Positions 8,961 through 18,047 of a stretch of DNA of 64,000 nt are shown in pieces. The notes beneath the pieces were generated by a model. It was given only the letters and a program-made list of their open reading frames with translations. It did not search any database and was not told where the DNA came from. Made by a program: the position numbers and the translations under genes. Origin of the DNA: Colwellia sp. RSH04 (lineage in GTDB: Bacteria > Pseudomonadota > Gammaproteobacteria > Enterobacterales > Alteromonadaceae); NCBI RefSeq assembly GCF_003545765.1, contig NZ_QXIO01000002.1, positions 186,001 through 250,000 of the forward strand. Direction: 5' to 3'. Position 1 is the first letter of the stretch. The number at the start of each line of letters is the position of its first letter.

Positions 8961-9065
8961 ATGAAATCAACTACCGCGATTAGCCTACTCTCAACAATGC
9001 AGCAATTTGTCAATAATTGTCAGCATATTGTTGTGCGTATTTGGCATTTTAACGCGGTAATTTGA
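8961..9065 (+). CDS. Possible 34-residue leader ORF
   Basis: An ATG-initiated frame of 34 codons ends with TGA 22 bases before a strong terminator. The product starts MKSTTAISLL and ends with HIVVRIWHFNAVI. It lies wholly inside a region with self-complementary segments and precedes a predicted metabolite exporter, so it could be an attenuation leader peptide. No clear Shine-Dalgarno sequence precedes it, and the codon bias toward one amino acid is weak. It could instead be a chance frame within a structured RNA. Confidence 0.3.
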   Translation: MKSTTAISLLSTMQQFVNNCQHIVVRIWHFNAVI

Positions 9066-9125
9066 ACTTAATACATATATTAGTTTCAACAGCCGCAAGA
9101 AGCAGATTTTGCGGCTGTTTTGTTT
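8972..9125 (+). promoter_or_regulatory. Structured leader with terminator ahead of DMT exporter (possible attenuator or sRNA)
   Basis: Complementary arms are TACCGCG (8972-8978) with CGCGGTA (9053-9059), and CAACAAT (8992-8998) with ATTGTTG (9027-9033). A terminator follows: AACAGCCGCAA (9088-9098), a 10-base loop, TTGCGGCTGTT (9109-9119) and a T-rich tail. CAACA at 9087-9091 can also pair with TGTTG at 9029-9033, so alternative folds compete, as in attenuators. The exporter start codon is about 76 bases past the terminator. The alternative is a free-standing small RNA ending at this terminator. No known riboswitch consensus was recognised. Confidence 0.5.
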
Positions 9126-9195
9126 CTAACACGCTAACAACTCTTCTTCTTCATTGTTATATACGCAACATGCCCAAAAATAAAAGGAGAATAAA

Positions 9196-10116
9196 GTGCC
9201 AGTGATTATTGCCTACTTAGCTGTATTGTTAATATGGTCTACGACACCGCTTGGTATCATATGGAGTAGTGAGTCAATTCCCCCGAGCTTAGCTGTATTG
9301 CTAAGAATGATTATCGCCATTATTTTAGGCGGCATAATCATAAAGATTAAACACATCACTATTCCATGGCATGGTATGGCATTTAAGCTTTATAGTTATT
9401 CTGCATTGGGTATATTTGGTGGCATGATGTGTTCATATCTAGCGGCTAGTTACTTATCTTCAGGCATCATGTCACTGGTTTTTGGTTTATCTCCTATTTT
9501 ATCGGCAATATTAGCGCGTAAAATATTAAAAGAAGCTAAAATTTCAGCAATTAAACAAGTCGCTATGATTATAGCTTTACTTGGTTTAGCTATTGTTTGT
9601 TCTGAAAATATAACGATTGAAGGCAATAGTTATTTAGGTTACATCTTTATTTTATTGGCTGTATTCTTTTTTAGTTTAAGTGGTGTATTGGTTAAAAGTG
9701 TTAGTTTAGCCATTCACCCCTTGGCAACAACGATTGGTTCATTAACCTTTTCATTACCATTATTTTTAATGACTTGGTTAGTTTTAGATGGTTCTTTAAA
9801 TATAGAGCAGTGGCAAAGTAAGTCGGTATGGGCAACTTTATACTTAGGTGTTTTTGGTTCGTTAATTGGTTTCTATGCGTATTTTTATGTATTACAAAAA
9901 TTGACAGCTAGTACCGTAACGTTAATTACATTAGTGACACCCGTTATTGCAATTACATTAGGCATTTTTCTCAATAATGAAGTATTAAGTGCTAGTTTGC
10001 TTTATGGTGCTTTAATTATATTACTCGGGTTAACATGCTATCACTGGGGAGAAAATGTCATCGCTCATTTAAAAAACAAACACAGTACAAGAAAGAAAAT
10101 TAATAAACGGTGTTGA
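9196..10116 (+). CDS. EamA/DMT family transporter
   Basis: This 306-residue protein has about ten hydrophobic segments arranged as two EamA repeats (about 1-135 and 145-285), with the LLIWSTTPLGIIW start and GSLIGFYAYFYVLQKL in the second repeat. Members of the drug/metabolite transporter superfamily export amino acids, nucleosides or other small metabolites; the substrate here cannot be told. Translation starts at GTG (9196), with AAGGAGA 6 bases upstream. A leader with an internal terminator precedes the gene, so its expression may be controlled by attenuation. A terminator follows at 10160. Confidence 0.88.
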   Translation: MPVIIAYLAVLLIWSTTPLGIIWSSESIPPSLAVLLRMIIAIILGGIIIKIKHITIPWHGMAFKLYSYSALGIFGGMMCSYLAASYLSSGIMSLVFGLSPILSAILARKILKEAKISAIKQVAMIIALLGLAIVCSENITIEGNSYLGYIFILLAVFFFSLSGVLVKSVSLAIHPLATTIGSLTFSLPLFLMTWLVLDGSLNIEQWQSKSVWATLYLGVFGSLIGFYAYFYVLQKLTASTVTLITLVTPVIAITLGIFLNNEVLSASLLYGALIILLGLTCYHWGENVIAHLKNKHSTRKKINKRC

Positions 10117-10159
10117 TCTTTAAGGTGTTATTTCATTAAAAAATATCAATCAAACTGTA

Positions 10160-10188
10160 AAAGGGCAACAAATAAGTTGCCCTTTATA
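10160..10188. terminator. Intrinsic terminator between DMT exporter and DoxX gene
   Basis: AAAGGGCAAC, an AAATAA loop and GTTGCCCTTT, flanked by A/T tracts. It lies between convergent genes and may act in both directions. Confidence 0.85.
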
Positions 10189-10194
10189 TTAGGG

Positions 10195-10893
10195 TTATGA
10201 TTTGGCTTTTATCGCAGCTAAAAGATAATAATCAATGCTAGTATAACGCCCTGCTCCAATGAAAAATAAAGCTAAGAGCAAAATAAAATAAGTGACTGAA
10301 AATTCAATGCCATTATTTAATACAACAATAGAACCATTCTCATATAACCAATCTGTATTGCCATTATCTTCAAGCAATGCCTTCATTTTATTTAATCGAA
10401 CAGCGGTTTCTTCACTATTTACTAAACTTTGCTCGGCTTTCTCACTTCCTAACCATGTGAGAACTTTTGCTGGGCTAATATCAGAATTAGTTGGCGTTAT
10501 GGCAAACCATCCGTTTTCACTATGCACAGAGGTTGCCGCTACTATCATAGTAAACATTAAAGGAATTGATATTAAGCGAGTAAATAACCCTACAACTAAA
10601 AGCCAACCACCAGCAAATTCAACCAGAATCACTAAGTTAGCTAATAAAGCAGGAAATGGTAGACCTAACCCCCACTCACTATTACCAAACCAACTAACAA
10701 TATTAGGATCAGCCATAAATTTAGCGATACCAGTAATATCATCATTAAACACCGCCATTTTACTGATGCCCGCCATGATAAAAATAGGTGCAATATATAG
10801 CCGAATAAATAAAGCAGGTATGCCATCGAAGGATGGTAGTTTATTCAAAAAACATTGATGATATTGGGTAAACTTCTGTAGCACATTATTCAT
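10195..10893 (-). CDS. DoxX family membrane protein
   Basis: The protein has 232 residues with DoxX-type transmembrane segments at about 26-45, 81-105, 107-125 and 203-222. The ALFIRLYIAPIFIMAGISK start, the N-terminal half and the FAGGWLLVVGLFTR segment are typical of the family. A soluble insertion of about 55 residues (about 140-195) precedes the last membrane segment, so it is longer than minimal DoxX proteins (about 140 residues). DoxX proteins are linked to redox and sulfur stress in some bacteria, but the function of this one is not known. It is divergent from sppA. Confidence 0.8.
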   Translation of the reverse strand: MNNVLQKFTQYHQCFLNKLPSFDGIPALFIRLYIAPIFIMAGISKMAVFNDDITGIAKFMADPNIVSWFGNSEWGLGLPFPALLANLVILVEFAGGWLLVVGLFTRLISIPLMFTMIVAATSVHSENGWFAITPTNSDISPAKVLTWLGSEKAEQSLVNSEETAVRLNKMKALLEDNGNTDWLYENGSIVVLNNGIEFSVTYFILLLALFFIGAGRYTSIDYYLLAAIKAKS

Positions 10894-11102
10894 AAAATTC
10901 TCGGTTGCTGTCTGTCTTATTCTATCGATACAGATAAGAACATACTTTTAAATAATTTATTTCGCAAAAGATAATATTTTTAACAAAGTTAATATCTACG
11001 ATGTATTAAAAAGTTACAATGTAAATGATCTGAAATGTTAAGGTTTTCTGCTTATTAAGGTAATATAGCGGTAAATCAGTGTTTAAATATTAAGATGTTT
11101 TT

Positions 11103-13001
11103 ATGAGTAGTAAACCGAATATTGTTAAAAGACTTTTTTCTGCTTTATGGCGATTAGTGTCTTTAACGAGACAAGTAATAGTAAATGTCGTGTTTTTTAT
11201 CGTTTTATTTGCTTTTATCGCCGTTATCACTAGTGATTCTGAACAAATTATTGTCCCTGAACGAACGGCACTCGTGCTTAATCTAGTAGGTGATATCGTT
11301 GAGCAAAAGTTTGAAATTGATCCCATGGAAGCATTTCTAACTGAAGCGCTTGATGAGAAAGAAGATCGTCCTGAAATTTTACTATCAGATTTGGTCAATG
11401 TTATAGCGAAAGCTAAAGTTGATGATCGAGTAGAAGTAATCGTTCTACAATTACAAGGGATGCATCGTACAGGGTTAAGCAAACTTCAAGATGTAGCATT
11501 AGCATTAAATGACTTTAAATCATCAGGCAAAAAAATAATTGCCCTAGGCGATCAATATACTCAAGATCAGTATTATCTTGCTAGTGTTGCTGATGAAGTT
11601 TGGTTAAACCCAGAAGGGTTTATGCTTTTAGATGGTTACGGTAGATATAGAATGTACTTTAAATCTGCCTTAGAGAAACTAGCCGTTAATCAACATATAT
11701 TTCGTGTTGGCACTTTTAAGTCTGCTGTTGAACCCTATATACGAGATAATATGTCTGATGCTGCAAAAGAAGCAAACCAATTATGGTTGGATGATTTATG
11801 GTCTCAATATAAAGCAGATGTAGCTCAATATAGAAAGTTAGAGTTAACTCATTTTGATGATTCAATCACTAGCTTGTTAACCAAGTTTTCAGCAGCAGAT
11901 GCCAGCTTTGCGCATTATGCTTTAAATAATAACTGGGTTGACCAATTAAAAACACGTCAAGAAATGAGATCTGAACTTATCGATCTTGTAGGTAAAAATA
12001 AAAAAGGTGATAGTTATAGTCATATTAGCTACAAAGATTATCTTGCAACCACGACTACTCTCCCCACTTTAACCAACCAAGCATCGGATAAAGTTGCGCT
12101 AGTTGTTGCTAAAGGAACTATTTTAGATGGTACTCAAAAACCAGGGACTATCGGCGGCGACAGTACAGCAAAACTATTAAGAAAAGCACGTTATAACAAT
12201 AATGTAAAAGCCGTTGTTTTACGTGTTGATAGCCCCGGAGGTAGTGCTTATGCATCTGAAATTATTCGTCAAGAAGTTGAGTTACTTAAACAAGCAGGTA
12301 AACCCGTCGTTGCTTCTATGGGAACTTATGCCGCATCAGGCGGTTATTGGATTTCTGCTCCAGCAGATAAAATTTATGCAGCCCCATCAACCATAACCGG
12401 CTCCATTGGCATCTTTGGTATGATGATGACGTTTGAAGATTCGTTAAGCAAACTCGGAATATATACAGATGGCGTTGGTACAACTGATATCGCTGGTTTT
12501 GGGCCGACACAACCTTTATCTGACGATATGGCACAATTAATACAGCTAAGCATAAACCGAGGTTATAAAAACTTTATAAACTTGGTTGCGACTAATAGAA
12601 ATATGACCTTTGAACAAGTAGATGCTATTGCACAAGGTCGTGTATGGTCTGGAAGAAAAGCCAAAGAGTTGGGGCTTGTTGATGAGCTAGGTAATTTAAC
12701 CGATGCGACGGTTGCAGCAGCGAAATTAGCTAATCTGACAAATTACGATACTTTGCTCATTGAAAAAGAATCGTCTAATAAGAATATATTTATCAAAAAA
12801 TTATTTAATGGAAATACATTTATTGCTAACCTTTTCGGCACAGCTATAACTTCTGATGTTATTGATGTCTCAGTACCAAGTGTTTCTCATCAACCAATGA
12901 GCCAATTAGTTGATACATTAAGCACTGAGTTAACAAAGCTTAATCAATTTAATGATCCTAAAGGGATATACAGCCTATGCGTTAGTTGCGAAGCACTATA
13001 A
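11103..13001 (+). CDS. sppA: Signal peptide peptidase A (S49 family, long form)
   Basis: SppA degrades cleaved signal peptides at the inner membrane. One N-terminal membrane anchor (about 25-43) is followed by tandem S49 domains. The general-base lysine is K206 in GTFKSAVEPYIRDN in the first domain, and the nucleophile is S381 in SPGGSAYASE in the second, the arrangement known from the 67-kDa E. coli enzyme. The length of 632 residues fits the long form. It is followed by a strong terminator and then ansA, as in E. coli. Confidence 0.95.
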   Translation: MSSKPNIVKRLFSALWRLVSLTRQVIVNVVFFIVLFAFIAVITSDSEQIIVPERTALVLNLVGDIVEQKFEIDPMEAFLTEALDEKEDRPEILLSDLVNVIAKAKVDDRVEVIVLQLQGMHRTGLSKLQDVALALNDFKSSGKKIIALGDQYTQDQYYLASVADEVWLNPEGFMLLDGYGRYRMYFKSALEKLAVNQHIFRVGTFKSAVEPYIRDNMSDAAKEANQLWLDDLWSQYKADVAQYRKLELTHFDDSITSLLTKFSAADASFAHYALNNNWVDQLKTRQEMRSELIDLVGKNKKGDSYSHISYKDYLATTTTLPTLTNQASDKVALVVAKGTILDGTQKPGTIGGDSTAKLLRKARYNNNVKAVVLRVDSPGGSAYASEIIRQEVELLKQAGKPVVASMGTYAASGGYWISAPADKIYAAPSTITGSIGIFGMMMTFEDSLSKLGIYTDGVGTTDIAGFGPTQPLSDDMAQLIQLSINRGYKNFINLVATNRNMTFEQVDAIAQGRVWSGRKAKELGLVDELGNLTDATVAAAKLANLTNYDTLLIEKESSNKNIFIKKLFNGNTFIANLFGTAITSDVIDVSVPSVSHQPMSQLVDTLSTELTKLNQFNDPKGIYSLCVSCEAL

Positions 13002-13030
13002 AACTAACCTGTGTTCACCTTTTAATAATG

Positions 13031-13070
13031 AACGACACGCTAAACTAATATTAGCGTGTCGTTTTATTTT
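13031..13070 (+). terminator. Intrinsic terminator after sppA
   Basis: A 13-base perfect stem, AACGACACGCTAA (13031-13043) with TTAGCGTGTCGTT (13051-13063), has a 7-base loop and is followed by TTATTTTG. Confidence 0.93.
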
Positions 13071-13185
13071 GTTTTTAATAAAGTGAATATACCTTACACT
13101 AGGCCATGTTTATCTTTGTTAAATAACAATGTAAACAAAGACAACAACCCTACTATACCGTCTGTAATTTATAAGTCTTAAAGCT

Positions 13186-14199
13186 ATGAAAAAGAAAATT
13201 TATGTTGCCTACACGGGTGGCACTATAGGCATGAAAAAAAGTGATCAAGGTTTTGTGCCTGTTATGGGTCACTTAACAAAATCGATAGAGAGCTTACCTG
13301 AGTTTCATCGAAGCGAAATGCCCTCATTCACCATTAATGAATATCAACCATTAATCGATTCATCAAACATGACACCCGCTGATTGGCAACGCATAGCAAA
13401 CGACATCAAAGCACATTACGATGACTACGATGGTTTTGTGGTATTACATGGAACCGATACCATGGCCTATACAAGTTCTGCATTATCTTTTATGTTTGAG
13501 AACTTGTCTAAACCCGTTATTGTTACAGGCTCACAAATACCACTTAGTCAATTAAGATCAGATGGTCAGGTTAACGTACTGAATGCTTTATATATCGCAG
13601 CTAACTACCCTATTAATGAAGTGAGTTTATTCTTTAACAATAAACTCTTTAGAGGTAATCGTTGCATAAAAGCGTATGCAGACGGTTTTAATGCTTTTGA
13701 CTCTCCAAATATGCAACCTTTATTAGAGGCTGGTATAAACATCACTTTACTTGCTGGCAGTATTACCAATAACGAATCAAATACAGACACGTTAAAACTA
13801 TCAAATATTACTCCACAACCAATAGGTGTCGTTCATTTATACCCAGGAATAACGAGTGAAGTTATCGACAATGTCATTAGACAGCCTGTTAAAGCATTAA
13901 TACTCAGAAGCTACGGTGTTGGCAACGCCCCACAAGACAAAGCAATACTTGCTTGTTTAAAAAAAGCCCAAGAAAACGAAATCATCGTTGTAAATTGCAG
14001 TCAATGCATAAAAGGTAAAGTTAATATGTCTGGTTATGCTACAGGCAATGCATTGAGTGAAGTGGGCGTTGTTAGCGGGAATGACATGACATTAGAAGCT
14101 ACATTAACAAAATTACATTATTTACTCAGTTTAGAGTTAACATTTGATGAAGTTAGAAATCTGATCACACAAGATTTACGTGGCGAATTATCACATTAA
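13186..14199 (+). CDS. ansA: Type I (cytoplasmic) L-asparaginase
   Basis: It hydrolyses L-asparagine to aspartate and ammonia. The first catalytic threonine lies in YTGGTIGM (residues 9-16) and the second in HGTDTMAYT (about 89-97). There is no signal peptide, and the length of 337 residues matches E. coli AnsA, so this is the cytoplasmic rather than the periplasmic high-affinity enzyme. The long conserved NALYIAANYPINEV and RSYGVGNAPQ segments support the call. asnB elsewhere in the window performs the opposite conversion. Confidence 0.95.
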   Translation: MKKKIYVAYTGGTIGMKKSDQGFVPVMGHLTKSIESLPEFHRSEMPSFTINEYQPLIDSSNMTPADWQRIANDIKAHYDDYDGFVVLHGTDTMAYTSSALSFMFENLSKPVIVTGSQIPLSQLRSDGQVNVLNALYIAANYPINEVSLFFNNKLFRGNRCIKAYADGFNAFDSPNMQPLLEAGINITLLAGSITNNESNTDTLKLSNITPQPIGVVHLYPGITSEVIDNVIRQPVKALILRSYGVGNAPQDKAILACLKKAQENEIIVVNCSQCIKGKVNMSGYATGNALSEVGVVSGNDMTLEATLTKLHYLLSLELTFDEVRNLITQDLRGELSH

Positions 14200-14204
14200 A
14201 TAAA

Positions 14205-14230
14205 AAGGGAGCATAATAAATGCTCCCTTC
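14205..14230. terminator. Intrinsic terminator between ansA and the DUF349 gene
   Basis: AAGGGAGCA (14205-14213), a TAATAAA loop and TGCTCCCTT (14221-14229), between convergent genes. Confidence 0.8.
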
Positions 14231-14255
14231 TCGCTAATTAAATCGGTTCAAATAA

Positions 14256-17141
14256 CTAACAAAACACTGGCTTTAATCGGTTTAATAAGCTGGTATCATC
14301 AACACTTAACTTTCCAAGCTGTAACCATTCTACAAAACTCTTCTCTAAATCTATAACGGCACCTGATTGCATTTGATGTTGCATTAACTGTACTTGTACC
14401 GCCATTCGCTCGCTGCTGAACTCGTCAGGTGAATCTACTTGGGCTAACACTTCAATTTCAAGGGTTTTATTTGCACGTTGTTTGTAATCAACTTCATTTG
14501 TTTGAGATAAACATTCAGATAAACGCTTTTGCCAAAGAGGCAGTAAATTATCAAAACATGGGTGTTCATTAATTTGCTCTACACTGTAACCAGCACCAAT
14601 ATACTCAGTTAAGAGCACAAAAAGTGATTGCCAATTCTGCTGCTTAGCTTGTGCATTAAGTAAGTTTAACGTTTCGTTCAAACTTTTAATTAAGTCTTCA
14701 ACTTTCCTTAAAACGATTTTTAAAACGGGTTTAATTGATAACACCTCATCATGTAAGCTTGTTGCTTTTACTTTTAAAGCATTTACATGGCTACTATCTA
14801 TTTCACTGGGTGATTTACTCTTGAATGCACTTTCTAATTCAGATAACTTTTCAAGTAAATCATTTTCTACAGCCTGCTGAGCTTGCTGCTGCTCAGTTTT
14901 GACATCATCACGTTTTGCAAATATGGCGTCATTTATTTTTCTAAAACGTTGCCATAACTTGTTTTCGTTACTAGCTCCCGCAAAACCAATATTTCGCCAC
15001 TTTTGTTGATATTGCTTAACAAGATCTATAGATTGAAATACATCGTCATTCGTTAATGCTTTTTCGGCCAATTCAATTAAGTTTTCTTTGGCAATTAGAT
15101 TACGTTGTTGAAAATCTTTAATTATCTTTTTAATAGGCCCAATAATAACTTTGAATTCATCATTTAATGGACGATAAACACTTCTGTCTACTTCACCGGC
15201 ATCTAACCAACTTTGTTGTAATTTGTTTACTTGGGCATCTAATGCTTTGAAATCGACTTCTTGATCGTTTTCAGGAACAGAACTCGCAAGCTCGCGAGCA
15301 AGCGTTAAAATACTCTGGCGTTTTTCTAAATGCGCAGCTCTAAGCTTTTCTTGCTCAGCATAAAACTGCCTACAAGGACTAAACGCTATTTCACATGCGT
15401 TGTTAAACTGATCATTTAGTTGATTATCTAACACTTCATCTGCATGGCCAAGCATATTCCATTGTTTTCTAAACGCTTTAACTTTTGCCGCTTGTTCATT
15501 TGGATTGTCTAACGGTGTATCTACAAGTAATTGTATTTGATCGAGTAACTCTTGTTTTCTAGGGGTAGCAATATAGTGTTCCCAATCATTCAATTCTGAG
15601 ATTTTTTCGCTTACTGCATTGTAATCGCGTTGTAGTTGCGTTTGTTGCTTCTCTGATAATAAAACATATTGCTGGTTTACTCCTTTGAATAAACCAAAAC
15701 AAACCTTATATTTACCTTGTGATAGAAGACGCTTTATATCAGTCAGTTTTTTGCGCACTTGTGACAAAATTTGCTTTTGTTCTTGTTGTAAAGGACGTAA
15801 TGCTTTATCCCAAGTACTTTTTATTTCTTGATAAGCTTCAACGATTGAATCAGGCAATACACCTGAAGATATAATAACTACTCGCTTCCAGTCAGTTAAC
15901 CATTGTGAAAACAACGCCTGCTTATCGTTTAATTCATTAAGATGATTAGGAGCTACAACTTGAGACATTTTAGAGATTAACTGCGTTGCTTGACTAACAG
16001 ACTCGGCAATCTTAGGTAAATCACTTAGTTTTTGCTTGATGTTATTAAGCTCTGATAGTAATACTGACTGTTCTTTACTATTTAAGCTTGATTGAAGTAT
16101 TTCCTTTTCAGTCTCACTAAGAGAGCTCTTAAACGAATTTTTCTGCTCAGAATCGTCTTCAATCGATTCACTTTCAAATACAGCTTTCGTAATTGCTTTG
16201 TTTAAGTGGGTAATACGTTCTTTAATTTGCGTAGTTTGCCGTTGTTTTGTTACTTGAAGTTCTTTTGCAATTTGTTCTTGTAGATAATTCTCTGCTTTTA
16301 CAGCAAATATTTGCGTTAACTGCCTATCAATATCATTGAATTTATTAATTAGCAACTTTTGGCTTTCATCATCTAAAAAGGCAAGATCTACTTGCGCTTT
16401 TTGCCATTGAGCTTCAAGTTCATTTCTTTTTGATAAGTATTCTTCATATAAGACAATATCTTTTAATGCTAAAAACTTTGAAACAAGTAAATTTAAATGC
16501 TTATTAATTTTTATTGGTTTTTCTGTAGCAGAATGTAATGCGGTAATTTTTTGTGAAATGACTTCTGAAATTGAAGTGATTGAAGACTTCTTCAACATTT
16601 TCTCTAAGGCATTCAAGTCATTACATTCATCAATAAGCTGTTTTTGAAGCTCTTCATCTTGATGTTGAGTAAACACATGTAAAACAAATTGTTGATAACT
16701 TTTGCCTTGTTGAGATTTCTTCTCTTTTAAATAGTTAAATAAAGCAAGAACAACTTGAGTATCTTGCTCTACAGTTAACCAACGATCTAATTCAGCAACA
16801 GAAAGAATAGGCTTTATTTGTATAAAGTTAATTTTCTCATCGCTACTTAACTTAATATCGTGCTCATTCTGTAAAATAAGTAACAACTGCTTTTTAGCAA
16901 ACTCATTTATTTTCTTATTTGAATTTTGTTCGTAAGCTGCTAAATATTCGATAAAGGAATTTAATTTTATTAAAGCGGCTTTTCTTACCAGTTCACTTTC
17001 ATCATTAGTGTACAAGTCACATAACACCTGCCTTTGTATATCATTACAGCAAGAAAGCTCATGTTGAATTGCCTCTATACGTGTTGTACTGTTTTTACTT
17101 TGCCAATTATTTTTATTTTTGAATAGTGAAGAAAAAATCAT
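14256..17141 (-). CDS. Large DUF349 domain coiled-coil protein
   Basis: This 961-residue, Gln/Lys/Glu-rich protein has no signal peptide or membrane segment. It contains several DUF349-type helical repeats. Recognisable ones are near residues 555-625 (FRKQWNMLGHADE), 645-700 (QQSWLDAGEVDRSVYRPLNDEF) and 710-765 (YQQKWRNIGFAGASNE), each with the W-x(3)-G pattern. Long coiled-coil stretches separate them. The family is common in gammaproteobacteria and its role is unknown. It is followed on the same strand by nothing closer than ansA, and it lies 39 bases after the YeaC-family gene, so they may share an operon. Confidence 0.85.
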   Translation of the reverse strand: MIFSSLFKNKNNWQSKNSTTRIEAIQHELSCCNDIQRQVLCDLYTNDESELVRKAALIKLNSFIEYLAAYEQNSNKKINEFAKKQLLLILQNEHDIKLSSDEKINFIQIKPILSVAELDRWLTVEQDTQVVLALFNYLKEKKSQQGKSYQQFVLHVFTQHQDEELQKQLIDECNDLNALEKMLKKSSITSISEVISQKITALHSATEKPIKINKHLNLLVSKFLALKDIVLYEEYLSKRNELEAQWQKAQVDLAFLDDESQKLLINKFNDIDRQLTQIFAVKAENYLQEQIAKELQVTKQRQTTQIKERITHLNKAITKAVFESESIEDDSEQKNSFKSSLSETEKEILQSSLNSKEQSVLLSELNNIKQKLSDLPKIAESVSQATQLISKMSQVVAPNHLNELNDKQALFSQWLTDWKRVVIISSGVLPDSIVEAYQEIKSTWDKALRPLQQEQKQILSQVRKKLTDIKRLLSQGKYKVCFGLFKGVNQQYVLLSEKQQTQLQRDYNAVSEKISELNDWEHYIATPRKQELLDQIQLLVDTPLDNPNEQAAKVKAFRKQWNMLGHADEVLDNQLNDQFNNACEIAFSPCRQFYAEQEKLRAAHLEKRQSILTLARELASSVPENDQEVDFKALDAQVNKLQQSWLDAGEVDRSVYRPLNDEFKVIIGPIKKIIKDFQQRNLIAKENLIELAEKALTNDDVFQSIDLVKQYQQKWRNIGFAGASNENKLWQRFRKINDAIFAKRDDVKTEQQQAQQAVENDLLEKLSELESAFKSKSPSEIDSSHVNALKVKATSLHDEVLSIKPVLKIVLRKVEDLIKSLNETLNLLNAQAKQQNWQSLFVLLTEYIGAGYSVEQINEHPCFDNLLPLWQKRLSECLSQTNEVDYKQRANKTLEIEVLAQVDSPDEFSSERMAVQVQLMQHQMQSGAVIDLEKSFVEWLQLGKLSVDDTSLLNRLKPVFC

Positions 17142-17180
17142 AAGTTGTGGTCACTTTGATAGAGAATGAATGATATAGAG

Positions 17181-17525
17181 TTAAATGTCGGTGAATCGAG
17201 CGATGCTATCTTTAGCTAGATAAACTTCATCTTCAGGTTTACTCGGTTTTTCACACGGCGTTATTTCACCGCTGCTATTATTTTCTGAAAACTCGGCTTT
17301 AAGTTGACGCTTATTTTTTTCAACAATTTGACCATTTGAACCAATGGTAAGCATTTGATCATTATCAAAATGTCTTGCTTGATAAGCCATGGTTAATTGC
17401 AATGCGGTTTGACGCTGAGCTTCATCAACCGTTGTTCCTTCAGGCCACTTACCCGTTTCAGCAGCAGATTTTAAGCGTAAATACATATCTTCAGACATGT
17501 GATCAATTGTTTGTAATAAGTCCAT
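17181..17525 (-). CDS. YeaC/DUF1315 family protein
   Basis: The 114-residue protein resembles E. coli YeaC: MSEDMYLRLKSAAETGKWP near the start, QLTMAYQARHF (about 47-57) and LTIGSNGQIVEKNKRQLK (about 63-80). The C-terminal 35 residues are extra and acidic. It is cytoplasmic with no known function. It begins 2 bases after the stop codon of the upstream zinc-ribbon gene, which suggests co-transcription. Confidence 0.82.
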   Translation of the reverse strand: MDLLQTIDHMSEDMYLRLKSAAETGKWPEGTTVDEAQRQTALQLTMAYQARHFDNDQMLTIGSNGQIVEKNKRQLKAEFSENNSSGEITPCEKPSKPEDEVYLAKDSIARFTDI

Positions 17526-17527
17526 AG

Positions 17528-17857
17528 TTAACTACTTTTTCGTTTGGTAAGTAACAGCATAATTCTAACAATAATGTACATAATAAAACCGATCGCAACA
17601 CAACCCATTGCAATATTATGTCGCAGTGAACCTGTTTCAACATTATCGAAGTACATCATAAAAAAGCCACCGCAAAATAAAATCATTGCGATAAATGAAT
17701 AATTCATTAACTGTTGTACTTTATTAATTTTTTCAACTTTTTTTAATGCGGCCATTTTGTCTGCATCAAGCCCTTGCAAACTGAGATCGCAATGATTGCA
17801 AACCTTTGCTTTATCTGAAATTTTCTTTTTACAGCCAGGACAATTAATTACTGCCAT
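17528..17857 (-). CDS. Zinc-ribbon membrane protein, function unknown
   Basis: The 109-residue protein starts with a zinc ribbon of two CxxC knuckles (C6-P-G-C9 and C20-N-H-C23), followed by a short charged linker and two hydrophobic segments (about 53-69 and 82-104). The architecture, an N-terminal cytoplasmic zinc ribbon fused to two membrane spans, is widespread, and no function is established. It is the first gene of a likely operon with the YeaC-family and DUF349 genes. Confidence 0.75.
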   Translation of the reverse strand: MAVINCPGCKKKISDKAKVCNHCDLSLQGLDADKMAALKKVEKINKVQQLMNYSFIAMILFCGGFFMMYFDNVETGSLRHNIAMGCVAIGFIMYIIVRIMLLLTKRKSS

Positions 17858-17991
17858 ATTGCCACCTTTAATTACGCATATATTTTGTCAAGATTATACC
17901 TGAGTACTTATCCCATTTCACTAGCGAAAAATAGACGATCGATAAATGCTTATTTAAAGTCAAACTTGTGTAACTCCTTCAGAATTTAAAC

Positions 17992-18022
17992 AAAAAAAAG
18001 CTACTTCAAGTGAAGTAGCTTT
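17992..18022 (-). terminator. Intrinsic terminator after AGCS symporter gene
   Basis: AAAGCTACTTCA and TGAAGTAGCTTT (17997-18022) form a 12-base stem. On the minus strand it is followed by a run of eight T. Confidence 0.92.
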
Positions 18023-18047
18023 TGTAGCGATTATTTACATACTCTCG

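Noticed and set aside
10292-10858. 188-codon open frame opposite the DoxX gene
   Set aside because: It is the antisense shadow of a gene with clear family motifs; the translated product has no recognisable fold and no ribosome binding site.
11090-11482. Serine/threonine-rich antisense frame opposite sppA
   Set aside because: A low-complexity shadow of the sppA reading frame.
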